Assembly (NCBI GenBank): GCA_022494885.1
Contig: JAGVSM010004011.1
Span: 426,372-490,371, forward strand
DNA: 64,000 nucleotides
Source of the DNA: Micrasema longulum
Lineage: Eukaryota > Arthropoda > Insecta > Trichoptera > Brachycentridae
Direction of reading: 5' to 3'
Position 1 is the stretch's first letter; every line of letters begins with the position of its first letter. A model generated the notes under the pieces. The model did no database searches. It had not been told where the DNA came from and saw only the letters and a list, made by a program, of their open reading frames with translations. The position numbers and the translations under genes are program-made. This document shows positions 22,744-33,470 of this stretch, in pieces.

Positions 22744-22960
22744 ATTTAATGTTTTTTGTCGATCCAGATGAGAATCGAGCCCGGAACCGCAAGGAAGGTA
22801 ACCTAATGCTCTAACCACCACTCCAAGAGGTAGACAGTAAAAAGGAGAGGTATAATGTTCCAAATGATCGGGGTCCTGTGGTTTTAACAGGGCATCGAAC
22901 CCGATATCGAGCCGGGAATAATAAAAATTTATTCTCCTCGGGGCAAGGGGTAATCTCATG
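22744..22960 (-). repeat. tRNA-like SINE head(s)
   Basis: On the minus strand a B-box-like GGTTCCGGGCTCGATTCTC and an A-box-like gtggtggttagagcat lie within 22,760-22,835. A second TCGAACCC-like block (complement of gggttcgatgcc) lies at about 22,890-22,905. It may be two adjacent decayed tRNA-derived repeats. Cloverleaf pairing is incomplete. Confidence 0.45.
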
Positions 22961-23084
22961 CTACAATGACTTGGTATAATAATGTCGTGAGGCAGATGGC
23001 CAACTTAGTAGTTACTCGGAAGTGCTAAACTCATTATATTACAAAACTAGTTGTTAATAATTAATGATTTCTTGTGAACGAATA

Positions 23085-23265
23085 CTCGCAAAAAGAATAC
23101 CGCCCTGAAAAGCCGTCGATGACTATTCAAAACCATCACGCCATTTTCACGGGAACGGAGAGAGGACATAATGCCACACGACTTTGTCATTGTAAATAGA
23201 CCTCGCTTCTTCTAGATTTATACATCTTCCCGGGCAAGCAAGCTGATTAGTCTGACTTTAAAAAT
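23085..23265 (-). mobile_element. RTE-like LINE 3' end
   Basis: It matches the 3' UTR of the family at 30,325-30,470, including the 'agacctcgcttcttctaga' block at about 23,200. Only the UTR and a few codons remain. Confidence 0.55.
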
Positions 23266-23274
23266 GTCCGTTCT

Positions 23275-23575
23275 AATCATTTGCCAAACACGTATTTTGG
23301 CATGGAGTACTCTTTCAGCGATTCATTAATTTATTCCGGTGGCTCTTCAGAGAAAACAGGACAGTCAAAAATACTACATAATGGACTTAAATACTACAAC
23401 GACCCACCTTACTACTTAAAAACTTTTACTGGAGACAAATTTAAAATCAATCTGAAAAAGCACATGATGACTGAACTAACTAGACTAGACGAGACATAAA
23501 ATGACTAGACAATATTAAACTTCTAATGTAACCCTCACGGGTTTTTTAAAATTGTACATAAATAAATAAAAAAAC
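23275..23575 (+). mobile_element. LINE A-type C-terminus
   Basis: A 72-aa frame (23,281-23,499) ends LHNGLKYYNDPPYYLK and then INLKKHMMTEL, the standard end of LINE ORF2 (YNxLPxxLK ... FKxxLKKxL). The 3' UTR tgtaaccctcacgggttttt resembles LINE A at 13.48 kb. The tail is ataaataaataaaaaaa. Confidence 0.7.
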
Positions 23576-23734
23576 GCGATCTGACTTCTTCTTCACACAA
23601 ACATATTCCTGTATTTTCTTCCTAGATAATGCCATTACAAAAGAGCAATATATACAGCTATAAATGCAAAAAATTGAAATTATAAATAAATGATAAATAA
23701 AATGGTGGTGAATTTAAAGCCGTCATTAAAAAAA

Positions 23735-24225
23735 CAATCAAACCATCACACCGTTTTGCCGTAACGGATGGCAGATGATAGAACGCCATATCACTCTGTC
23801 TTTGCATACATACCTCGTTTCTTCTTCATTTATACATCTTGTCAGATGGCAGAAGGGACATCTGTATTTTTGTCTATGTTTAAGTTTTCAAAAGTTTTGA
23901 TTAATATTTCAGTAAATTCACGCAGAAAAAAAAAATCAGCGTCACTTAGAATGGTAATTTATTATTGGAAAGCAACACTTAAATATTTTAGTTTGTGGAT
24001 TAAAGTCTTGAAATTGAGACGTTTTTCAGCTCTCCTGAACAGTTTTGAAAATTACAGATGGTCCCTTCTGCCATCTGACTACCGAAGTATTAGATTGATT
24101 TGGTCGTACCGTGTTCATTTTGGTTTTCCTAGTTTTCTGCATCCATCAATATTTGCATCGTAAATCTTTTTTATCGTTATTTCGCCGTCGTGCCGATTCG
24201 ATCAACATGTCTTAACGAAAGTCCC
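23735..24225 (-). mobile_element. RTE-like LINE relic interrupted by a MITE
   Basis: The flanking pieces (23,740-23,842 and 24,078-24,225) align with the minus-strand family at 30.3-30.6 kb, for example ctgcatccatcaatatttgc. The middle, 23,843-24,077, is a terminal-inverted-repeat element absent from that family. The 131-codon frame on the plus strand (23,768-24,163) runs through both and is not a gene. Confidence 0.65.
23843..24077. mobile_element. 235-bp MITE with self-complementary ends
   Basis: The left end CAGATGGCAGAAGGGACATC and the right end are inverted copies over about 24 bases with one indel. Each end is also a small hairpin by itself (CAGATG ... CATCTG). It sits inside an RTE-like relic. 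I could not identify a clear target duplication. It is non-coding. Confidence 0.6.
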
Positions 24226-24245
24226 GTAGTCTAATCAATGAGAAA

Positions 24246-24668
24246 TTAAAATTTATCTACAAATTAGTATTTCGTATGAAAAATAAAATATGTTATCAAT
24301 TTTTTTTCTTATCATGTTCAATTATAGGTTACCGACGTAGATATTTTAGATTTTTTACAAAAATATGCACATTTTCGTACATAAATATCGATGTTACTTT
24401 ATACCGTCTCGATTTGTACCGATAAAGATAGCGTTTATGTAGTTATTGCGGCCCAGGGCCCCGATAACAATAAAATGTTGACAGAGTTATCTTTGACTGT
24501 CTATAAAGAAAAACCGAAATTTGTGTACGAAAATGAATATATTTGCATGAACATTTAAAGTATCTTCTTCGGCAACCTATAATTGAACATATTTAGAAGA
24601 AATAAATTGTTTGGATATTCTGTTTTTCATACAGAAAAGTTAATTTTACTTTGTAGATAAAATTTAAG
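24246..24668. repeat. Foldback element, arms ~155 bp
   Basis: The left arm (24,246-24,400) and right arm (24,512-24,668) are inverted copies, with blocks such as tgttcaattataggttaccg and the complement of cggcaacctataattgaaca, as well as gaaaattttcgtac-type blocks. The loop contains the GC-rich word cccagggccccgat, echoed in reverse just beyond the right arm (24,695-24,706). No coding capacity or clear target duplication was seen. Confidence 0.65.
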
Positions 24669-24709
24669 ATAAATGTTAACTACCCATTGTAATCGGGGCC
24701 CAGCACCTC

Positions 24710-25985
24710 TTACTAAATAATAAAAAGGCATTTATATCTCGTATGTTAATATATTTATTTATATTCTTTTAATTGGAAAGCCAACAAACAATTATTCAAT
24801 TGTAGGATACCTACATATTTATTATATAATACATATATTTGATAAGGTACGATAAGAGAATTCTTAGCAATTGGTTAGATAAATTGTGTCATAAATATAA
24901 TACATAATGTAAAAATTGTACGTACATTTTTTTTTTTAATTTTGAAAATAAATGAACACTTATACAGAACACAAGTATTGGTTGAACGGTTACTCATTGT
25001 ATTAAAATAAGATTAAAATACAGAATTTTCAACAAAATTAAAACTTTCTATGGATTAGACAGACAGGCAATATTATATAAAGGAAATGTTTGCTGCCGAG
25101 CACGGGATTTTACTCCATGTAGAGTTTATTCTGTTTAATTTATTACAAATTTGTTTTATTTTACTATAGACATGTTATATGTCTGAGAAAAAAAGAATTT
25201 TGAGATCAACATCTGTTTTTTCTTTTGCTATAATATTCATCGTCTTGGTTGCTTCCTGTACTGATCAGAATAGGCAGTAAAGATAATTTGCACTTTATTG
25301 TTTCCACATCCGCTTCGAAATGGAGGACTGGCCACAATTTCCTCTTTGTAAAGTATTGTGGTAAGAAAGATAAAAGAAAATAGAAGCAATAGTAAAAGCT
25401 GAATGGGCAAATTAAATTAATAATTATGACTTTTGTGTAGCTTACAGTATAAAGCCTTCGAAACCACGAAGTATGTTTGAAAATATTTATCATCAGATAT
25501 GTTTTTTTTAAATAATCTATTGCAGAATAAAAAAAAATATGTCCACAATTTACTTATTTTTTTTAGTTGCTCTAAGTTCACATTTAGATATTGTGGCACC
25601 TTTAAAAAAACCTTTTTGAAATACATACGTTGAAACGAGAAGTTAACCAATGTCTGGTATTCATTAAAATGTAAGTGCGTTTACCAATTTAAAACCACAC
25701 TGTTATGCAAGTATAAATATTTAATTGTAGTTATTATATTTTATTGCATAATACAACAAAGATACAAAAAAAATATACAATTCATTGATATCGTCGATAC
25801 AATTGAAGAACTCACTCTAAAAACATCAAATGTGCAAATGTTTCAAAACGATGTTTTTGCGTTTTATTATTTTTTGTCTATGAGTCATTTGGCTTTCCAA
25901 ATATTTGTATAAAAATTATAGGCAACTAAAATTCACCTTTAAAAAAACAGTATTTTTGTGAAAACAGCTCTTGTTTACATCAATT
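24710..25985. other. No gene recognised
   Basis: AT-rich. Two overlapping minus-strand frames (95 aa at 25,206-25,493 and 77 aa at 25,417-25,650) have low-complexity, aromatic-rich composition and no known motif. They may be noise. Confidence 0.35.
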
Positions 25986-25989
25986 TGTA

Positions 25990-26450
25990 TGAATGAACAA
26001 AACAAATCCTTTGATAGAGAAATATCACATACTACGGTAACCGATAAAAATATATGAAATGGATTTAGAGAAATTGATTGTATTTTAAAAATCAATATTG
26101 AGGAGAAATGATTTCATACATAACTTTTAAAAAAAATATATAAGAAATGTGTCCCAAGAAAAACGCGACTTTTTGGCATTGAAAATTATGACGTCAAGAT
26201 TCGTGACGATGTTTTATAAAAAATTAAACGGTTACGAATAAAGTTAAAAATTAACGAATCGTCATGTATTAGGGGCATGGTCAATGCAATGAGCGTTTTC
26301 GAGGGAATTCAAAATTATAAATTGTTTTTTTTTTATGGTAGGTACTAATAAGTAGCAAAAAATAATATTTTTACTCGACAGTATTATTTTCATAGACCCT
26401 TATTACAATAAAATTGTAAAAAAAAATTCCCCATTAGCATTTTCACCACT
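25990..26450 (+). repeat. Repeat R, copy 1
   Basis: About 460 bp that recurs, inverted and diverged, at 43,020-43,485. Shared blocks include 'gatagagaaatatcacat', 'cgataaaaatatat', 'aaaacgcgact' and 'ctaataagtagcaaaa'. No coding capacity or terminal inverted repeat was found. Confidence 0.6.
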
Positions 26451-26729
26451 ATATAGCGCCACTATCATTCATTATTTTACTGTTCAAAAGTGCTCTGTAT
26501 ATTATTTAATATAGGTTTTTAGCAGTGTTTACTTAATACATCTTAATGTGGAGTTCAACTACTATACAAGTTTTTGAAAAACCACTATTTTTATTTCAAC
26601 TATTTATACAAATTTTTGTTAAGTTTGAAATAAAAACCACTGTCTAAAAGCAGCAAATGTCACATTAACATTTAATTTAATATTTAGATATACCATTTAT
26701 AAAATTTTCAATTTCTATACAGTGTACTT

Positions 26730-27141
26730 AAATCATATATGAGGATACTACTTGCAAACCCGGCAAAATCCAAAATCTAAAAAAAGTGAGATATTAATTG
26801 AAGCTTATTTGGAATACAATACTTTACAATAATTATAACATTTTCAGTTAAAAATACCGTTTTATTTGTAAGAACTTGACTTATAAATTATCGGATTTGT
26901 TGCGAACATGGCAACCTCTACTTAGGTATTGTAAAGTTGGAATGTATAAAATTAAATTTATTATTTCACTACTGTTTCTTGACATAATCATGCTTATGTC
27001 GTGACTGATAACGTATAAAAAATTGAAGTTTAAAAAAAAAGTTGAAGGGTAGTATTGTATAAGTTTTTTGTGATTTGCTCAAAATAAAGATGCATAGATG
27101 GATTTTGCCGGGATTGCAAAAAGTACCCTCATATATGATTT
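26730..27141. mobile_element. 412-bp MITE with ~45-bp TIRs and TACTT duplication
   Basis: The left end reads aaatcatatatgagg, then 'tgcaaacccggcaaaatcc'. The right end is the complement (ggattttgccgggattgcaa ... cctcatatatgattt). Flanks are TACTT on both sides (26,725-26,729 and 27,142-27,146). The interior is non-coding. The 5-bp duplication would fit piggyBac-unlike superfamilies such as CMC or Sola-type only loosely, so the class is left open. Confidence 0.75.
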
Positions 27142-27354
27142 TACTTCATTAAACGAATTCGATAGTTAATCGGACATTGTTAAAAAACTGTTGGTTTATG
27201 ACATTTAAGGTTTTTAAAACAGGGTCTTCATTAATTCCACATGCATATCTTCACTTGCAGAACTACACAGATTAAAAAGATTTCTTTTATAAAATAAATT
27301 ACAAACGGGTTGTACTTATAGAATATTGTTTAAAGTTATTGAATTGCTAACGTT

Positions 27355-27530
27355 GCGGCCTCCGTGGTGTAGTAGTCATGACGCTTGACTCACAAACGGA
27401 AGGTTCCGGGTTCGATTCCCATTGAGAACAAAAAAAAAAAGATTTTTATCAAGCCTGGGTGCTCTGTGCTGTAATTCACCACTGTAATTGGGCCTTCTGA
27501 CCTGTTGTGGTGCAAAAAATATTTGTTATC
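27355..27530 (+). repeat. SINE4 copy
   Basis: The head gcggcctccgtggtgtagta, a CTC-centred loop and a perfect B box GGTTCGATTCC (about 27,408-27,418) are followed by the body 'aagcctgggtgctctgtgctg' and 'ttgtggtgcaaaaaatat'. The copies at 1.9 and 47.3 kb share head and body. Confidence 0.8.
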
Positions 27531-27779
27531 AATCAATCTTTGTTAATTTATTTTATTTTATTACTGGCTTTTTGAGATTATTCGCACAAGTTGGGAAATA
27601 ATGATTAATTATGTCTACCTAGCTATTTCGGCAATATATTTTATCTTTCCGACTCAGGGGGCCAAAGGTGTATTGAACGTTGTATTGCTTGAAAATGAAG
27701 GCAGTTGAAATATATCCCGATGTCTGAGTGATCTAAGTACCGCATTTATTTTTATTATATTGATGAGGTTGGTATCTTT

Positions 27780-28200
27780 TGGGTGTTGGGTGATAAGTTG
27801 TGTCTTTTTTCAAATTTAAAAATGAGCCCCAAAGTAAAACAAAATGATCAAAATCAATCGTCTTTCATCAGAAAATTTTCGGTTCTCCAAGATTTAGCGT
27901 TTGCGTTACATGTTATATAACATTTAATTTGATTACAAGCATTCAAAATGGAATATCAAGTGGACGAATGTGAATATTTTCGATATCTCCTTCTGTTCAC
28001 GTTCAATCGAGATAATAATGCTGCCAAAGCTACTAGCGATATTTACGCAGTATACGAAGAAGATCCTATTAATTATTTTTGTATTTTTTATTTTTGAAAC
28101 CAACAGTTCTACATACATATTTGTAGTGAAAAAACATATAAAGTGTAAAAATTTAGAACCATTAACAGATTTACACTAATTGTTCAAAGTTAGAAAATAA
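27780..28200 (+). mobile_element. Mariner deletion derivative 1 (HTH domain only)
   Basis: A start codon at 27,948 opens a ~50-codon frame containing FRYLLLFTFNRDNNAAKATSD and then YAVYEEDPIN. This is the first helix-turn-helix of Mos1-type transposases (HTH_48). The protein stops right after the GED motif position. About 150 bp of leader and about 100 bp after the stop are shared with 33,060-33,470, so both are copies of one internally deleted element. The catalytic domain is absent. Confidence 0.65.
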
Positions 28201-28210
28201 ATAATAATAC

Positions 28211-29170
28211 ACTAGTGGACCCGACAGACGTTGTCCTGCCCAAAAGTTGGCTTGCCTGCTATTAGCTTAAAAAAATACTTTTAATTCATAAGAAGATACT
28301 AGTACCTAAGTACTTGTTTATGACATTAGCACACAGAATTAAAGAAATATGGATGTTCAAACGTAGGCAAAATGGTAAATGTTACACAGTGTGTAAAGTG
28401 GCCACTTAAACCAGCCAATAACAGGTCATAAGCCCTGTAAATGCCTAGACTTCCATATTCCCTTATTTAAGGTATTCTCCATCCCTGTTGTAATTTGTTA
28501 ATCTTAATGACTCCCGAGGGGGTGAAATCCAGTCATTTGTCTACGAACATTTGGACAAACTCAAATATAGTACTTGTTTATGATTGAATCCCAAAAATAA
28601 AAAGCATTAATATTCAAATATGGTATTTAAGTAGGTACCTAGGTACTTGTTTATGTTTGAAATCCAAAACATAAAACAATTAATTTTCGAATATAGAATT
28701 CTTTTCGCAAATGTCAAACTCGGCTTTTCTCACCAACAGGGGTGAACTTTATTCATAAATGCGATTTTCAAAAATGTATTGAATGGCGGTCAATATTATT
28801 TGAGTATTATGAAAAATCCAGTAAAAAGGAAATAAATTATAAGGAATGTAAGGAAATAATCTGATTGGGATCCATAAAAAGCGAATGTTGTTTGTAGACA
28901 TTCAAAAACAACCTTTTTTTAACACAAAAAAACAACATTCTTCCATGCAAACAGTAACCCTGGTAGGTCGATGAAAAAAATATTCATGTTCCTTACTTTT
29001 TTTTTGCAGATTAGATTGAAATTTTAATATCTACGAACACGCGCAGCGCAAAGATCTACGTTTCGCTGCAAACCGCACGTAAATCGGTTATGCCGTTTAG
29101 GAGGAGTTCAGTGACATCACACGTTCAGAAAAATTATTCATAAAAAGATCTTTTATATATATATATATAT
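28211..29170 (+). mobile_element. Family Q copy with PAL insertion
   Basis: It starts ACTAGTGGACCCGACAGACG and ends in the 'ccgtttaggaggagttcagtg' block and a (TA)n run at 29,152-29,170. It has two internal ~75-bp units around tacttgtttatg (28,311 and 28,648), the first split by PAL (28,324-28,568). No open frame was found. Confidence 0.75.
28324..28568 (+). mobile_element. PAL copy inside family Q
   Basis: It is flanked by perfect 15-bp direct repeats AGTACTTGTTTATGA (28,309-28,323 and 28,569-28,583). The left end is truncated relative to the 55.1-kb copy, starting just before 'gaattaaagaaatatggatg'. The right end is the conserved terminus (caaactcaaatat). It carries the gtggccacttaaaccagcc arm only once, so it is not palindromic. 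Confidence 0.75.
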
Positions 29171-29189
29171 GTGTTATTTTATTTATGTA

Positions 29190-29425
29190 TTTTTTTAATG
29201 ATCGAAGAAAGTACATTTTATTTAAATGAATAATTATTGTAAATTGAGCGGTATTAGGACAAGGACGCATGAAGAGAAGATAAGGAGGGAAAGGGAGATG
29301 TACATATTTATTATTACAATGTCTATTAAGTTACATAATGCATTTTAAGTGTCAATTTTTAATCTGACTAGAGTTTTTTTTTGTGTAGTCTATGCCTTTA
29401 ATTTGTTATAAAATAATGAACTAAT
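29190..29425 (-). mobile_element. LINE G 3' end, second copy
   Basis: The complement matches 17,040-17,260, including 'gcattatgtaacttaatagac' and the C-rich block before it. Only the 3' UTR is present. Confidence 0.55.
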
Positions 29426-29429
29426 TAGT

Positions 29430-29880
29430 TAACTCAAAAGTCATATTTTTTTAAAACTATTTCATCAAGGCTCACTTCTTAACATCACCAAAATAACAAT
29501 TCAAGGTTTATTTTTAAAGAATACCTCCGATTATTTTTACGGAACGCAAAAAAAACTCTGTATTGTAAGAATATATAAAAGCAAAAATAACAAGTAACAC
29601 CCCTTTTGCGGTGCAGGTAAGGCTTCCCCTTTCAATGCTTCGAAAAATGCTGGCACGTCATAAAACTGGGTTTGAGACCACAATCCTTGAATACGATATA
29701 ACGATATGGCAATACTAGAATTTCTTTTTTATTTGCTATCAGAAACCAGAAACCGCAGAATGTACAAATAAAGAAAAGGACTGTACAACTTGCACGAGAA
29801 CTTGTAAGAAATATTACAGTTTCAATAACTGACTGAGGAACAAGTTCGAATTACAACTTACAACTTAAGGCAATATTTTT
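29430..29880. other. No gene recognised
   Basis: AT-rich and non-coding. No repeat partner was found by eye. Confidence 0.35.
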
Positions 29881-29884
29881 TCAA

Positions 29885-30255
29885 CTAGATTTTATTTTAT
29901 TTGATTTATTTCGAATACAAACAGATGTACAGGTTAAATTAATATATTTTTTAAAAACTTTATAAAATGTATACATAGTAGGGCCTGCCATCCAATTATA
30001 TGTATTCACTAAATAATACTGTAATAAAGCGACGACGGCTTGAAGTTTAAACAATATAAATAATAATTATACTATTTGTTAAAATAAGATAAATATGGAC
30101 AAAACAAGGAGATAGTGGAAAGGAAATGGATAAGGAGTGGTAAAGGATGATTAAAGGAAAGTAGGAGAGGAAAATTGCATTTGCTTTAATGATTAAATGA
30201 ATTATGAATGAAGAGCATGAATCAAGCCTATTAGATGATTTATATTTCTTCACAC
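29885..30255 (-). repeat. Retroposon tail K, second copy
   Basis: The minus strand matches 2,870-3,175. It has a pyrimidine-rich block, then ggatggcaggccctactat and an A/T-rich tail. The tRNA-like head found at 2,716 is not seen here. Confidence 0.6.
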
Positions 30256-30324
30256 CCGATTATAAAAGTGGCGGAAATAATAATTTGCAGTTTTTAGTAA
30301 ATAAACGAGTGTTTATTTCAAACA

Positions 30325-30700
30325 CAAACAAACCATTACGCCGTTTCCCCGTAGGGGTAGGCAGAGAGGATAGAAAGCCATAACACTCTATCTTGGCATA
30401 CAGACCTCGCTTCCTCTACATTCGTACATCTTCTCATGCACGCACGCCGATTATTCCTACTTTTGACCTATCCGTCTTCAAGTATTTGATGGACTTGATC
30501 GTGCCATGTCTTTCTCGGTCTTCCTTGTTTTCTGCATCCATCAACATTTGCATCGTAGATCCTTTTAGCCGTTCTTTCGCTGTCCATTCGCTCTACATGT
30601 CCAAACCAACGCAGCACCCCTTTCTTGATTCCGTCGATAATGCATGTCTCAGCCTTACACACTTCACGGATCTCGACATTTGTGCACCTATCATACATCG
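30325..30700 (-). mobile_element. RTE-like LINE C-terminus, best copy
   Basis: The 76-codon frame (30,698-30,468) encodes VLRWFGHVERMDSERTAKRI and then GCRKQGRPRKTWHDQV, the closing signature of RTE/Proto2-group LINE proteins. A 3' UTR of about 140 bp follows to 30,325. The RT and endonuclease domains are missing. Relatives lie at 0.2, 23.1, 23.7, 51.2 and 58.5 kb. Confidence 0.85.
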
Positions 30701-30704
30701 TTTT

Positions 30705-31145
30705 ACCACAAATCGTTTTATCAAAAAACTTTTAATACTAGAAACTATGACAGAAGCAGTAGGTGGACACATCTTTTGGTAAGAAAGAAATTTATCAGTT
30801 TTGAACTGTGAGTTGTCAAAAGGTAATAGTGCGTCTTCCCGTTATTGTTCTGAGATTGATAGTGTTTTTTTAAGGTTATTATATTTCTTATGCAATTCTT
30901 TGTATATATCCATATTTTAATGTGTTAGGGTGTTTTACAATGTTATGATGTAACTAAATCTGAATATTATTTTTACTGGGGTAGTAGTGGTCATTCACCG
31001 GCGATTCTGCTATTTTTTTAGAGTAATATTAATTATAATTGTAATACTCGTATTTCAATAAAAAAGTAAAAATACTTGAAAAGTTAATGTGTTTTTTGTT
31101 GTTTTCTTTTATTTTGTACGCTTAAATAATGACATTTATACCTTG
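30705..31145. other. No gene recognised
   Basis: AT-rich sequence ending in aataaaaaagtaaaa near 31,065. It could be the tail of an unidentified retroposon. Confidence 0.35.
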
Positions 31146-31149
31146 AATG

Positions 31150-31545
31150 TGGATTTCACTACAAGCTGAACCTTAAACGGCCATTCATTGGTGCTTTGAC
31201 CCTATCTAAAGTAATGCCAAGACCTTTTATGGACGAAACCATTGAAATGGAAATATTTTTTAGTTTGTAGTTAAATTGTATAGGTTTTATTTGTCGCGAG
31301 AAAGATATTATTTTACATTTGTCAATGTTAAGTTGAAGACAATTGATGTCGCACCGTTCATTAAAACAATTAATATCATGTTGAAAAAGAAGACAATCAT
31401 TGGGAGATTCAATATGTGATAGTATCTTGTTGTCATCAGCAAAAAGCATTGAAAAACATTGATAATAACTACCAAATATATCTAGAGGTACTCCAGAAGT
31501 AACAGTGATTGGTGAAGACGATGAATTATTAATTTGAGTGTTATA
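31150..31545 (-). mobile_element. LINE reverse transcriptase palm fragment
   Basis: The minus-strand frame 31,449-31,159 (96 aa) begins LFADDNKI, the RT catalytic box (F/YxDD), followed by NIDKCKIISFSR and IKGLGITLD. Just upstream, in the same direction, is TVTSGVPLDIFGS, corresponding to the SGVPQGSxLGP box. These are RT motifs 4 and 5 of a Jockey-like element. Both conserved aspartates of the box are present, but the fragment is only about 130 codons and lacks all other domains. Confidence 0.8.
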
Positions 31546-31559
31546 TTAAACAAGCGAAT

Positions 31560-31665
31560 AAATAAATAAAACATTATAGAGATACGCAGTGATTGGTGAA
31601 CCAATATAATGCCCTATACGTCATCACGTGGAAAAGGGGAATGATGGTGATAAAATAAATAAATT
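31560..31665 (+). repeat. SINE1 3' fragment
   Basis: It has 'cagtgattggtgaaccaat', aatgccctatacgtcatca and an aatgatggtgat end, which match the SINE1 body at 32,390-32,455. There is no tRNA head. Confidence 0.6.
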
Positions 31666-31984
31666 TAAAAAATATGTACATAAAATGGGAGGATTGGCGC
31701 AATCCCCCGATATAACTAAAACAAGTAACATTTGAAAGATATTTTTAATGAGAACATTTGTTACTATGACGATCCTCCTTGTAATCAAGTGCTAACGCAC
31801 TAAGAATTTTGTTTCGCACAGATTAATCTTTATTGATTGCACAGACTAAGCCGAGTTGTGTTCATCACTTGGCAATCTCCTGACGTTAAATTAATATCGG
31901 AAAAGACCCGTCTTATTTATTTATATATTTGAAAAATTACACAGCAAAATTACAGACATATTCTACCTAAGCATTAAGGATAAA

Positions 31985-32110
31985 TCAAACAAGCGAAGCA
32001 GTTTGGTCTAGCGCAATACTTGAGAGGATCTATCGGTTCCTATAGAGGCAATGCAAGTGGTCTCGGGTGCGATTCCTTTAGTTATTTTTCCGATTTCTTT
32101 TGTTTGCCGG
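31985..32110 (+). repeat. SINE5 tRNA-like relic
   Basis: The sequence 'aagcagtttggtctagcgcaa ... ggatctatcggttcctatag' recurs at 52,573-52,665. A B-box-like gggtgcgattcc lies at about 32,065. The two copies are diverged. Confidence 0.45.
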
Positions 32111-32261
32111 CCGGTGTCAAAACATGTCTTTTACTGACTTCTTACAAAAAATAGCAAGTAATAATATTTAATGCGTTATTTACATTTACGAAAAAAATCA
32201 CCAAACACATTACGTTACCGAATAATGCGTTTAAGATTCTTTCTTTTTATTTTGTTTGTTG

Positions 32262-32455
32262 TCGGCCTCGTAGTGTAGTGGTCAGCGCGTTTGCCTACCA
32301 TGCGAGAGGTCTCGGGTTCGATTCTTGACATGGTTGGCATGAAATATTTATTTTAAAAGATGTTTTTACACTAGAGTTAGGATCAAGATACACAGCGATT
32401 GGTGTACCAATGCAGTACCCTATGCACCATTAGCTGCGGAAAGAAAAAGATGATG
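32262..32455 (+). repeat. SINE1, most compact copy
   Basis: The head 'gtcggcctcgtagtgtagtg', a Gly-like loop (ctaccatgc), and B box GGTTCGATTC at 32,316 are followed directly by the body ending gaaaaagatgatg. With no internal insertion it serves as the reference copy. Length is about 190 bp. Confidence 0.8.
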
Positions 32456-33059
32456 AAATTGTTTTATATTGATCTGCGGTCAAAACTAACTAATATCAAA
32501 ATCTTCTCTTCTTCGTCAAAACTACGAGGTTGTTTTTTTTAGTATGACGCATTTAGACTTGTGGCACTCGTGGGGGTGCAAAATGTTCTCCTTAAAAATA
32601 TCTTTAATACTAACAATAGTCTATTACTTATTGTTGTCGAGGGTGGCGTAGCGCTACACTTATTTCTGTCCTTTTTCATATATTTATTTAATTTAAAATA
32701 TTTATTTCTATTTCATTTTGTAAATTCACTCCACTTTCATTTAGGATGACAGTAGCTATCGAGTCAAAAATACTATATCGAAGTTTCTGGTTTAATTGTA
32801 CACACAACTGTATTCTTAATTCATTGTTTAATAAGCCTAGTATAGTACCTATCGTTGAACCAAGTAAACATACAATATTTGCTTGTGTACGCATATTTAA
32901 ATGATTTAAAGAAAACTTTTTGTTGACCTTTTCGTAAAAACCATTTGATTTTGAAATTTAATTAAACGAGATTTGATTTTATGGCATAATCCATCCGTGC
33001 GTAATATTAATTAATTAACTGCATTAAAATAATATAGGTAAGTTCTTTAAATTGGTTAA

Positions 33060-33470
33060 TTATATTAGGTGTTTTTCCAAACTTGAAAATGAACACCAAA
33101 AAAAAACAAAATAGTTAAGGTATACGCCATTTGAAAGAAAATTTTCTGCTCTACATGATATTGTATTTGCTTCAACGTAATAAATATTATTTTATTTGAT
33201 TACAAGCCTTTAAAATGAAATGTCAAGTAGACGAAATTAAGAATTTTCGACACTTTCTTTTGTTCGCGTTTAATCGAGGGAATAAAGTCGCCGAAGATGT
33301 TTGCGATGTTTGCACAGCGTACGGTGAAGATGTTTTAAATTATTTTATTACGTAAACAATAATTTAATATTGTTTGCGTGTTAATAATAATTCTTTTTCC
33401 AATTAAAAAACGTTTACATATTTTCTGGTTGTAAAGTACTTTGGCGTAAAAATTGATCAGATTTAACAAT
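33060..33470 (+). mobile_element. Mariner deletion derivative 2 (HTH domain only)
   Basis: A frame from 33,214 to 33,354 encodes FRHFLLFAFNRGNKVAEDV and then TAYGEDVLNYF, closer to the mariner HTH consensus than copy 1 at 27.9 kb. It ends at the same place after GED. Leader and trailer are shared with 27,780-28,200. There is no DDD domain. Confidence 0.7.

Noticed and set aside
23768..24163. 131-codon plus-strand open frame
   Set aside because: It runs across the boundary between an RTE-like relic (antisense) and the MITE inserted in it, so it cannot be a conserved gene.
27355..27430. Apparent tRNA-Glu gene
   Set aside because: Same reasoning. The head is followed by the SINE4 body found at 1.9 and 47.3 kb, and the ends do not pair.
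30393..30782. 129-codon plus-strand open frame
   Set aside because: It is antisense to the RTE-like C-terminus with GRPRKTW, which is the real signal.
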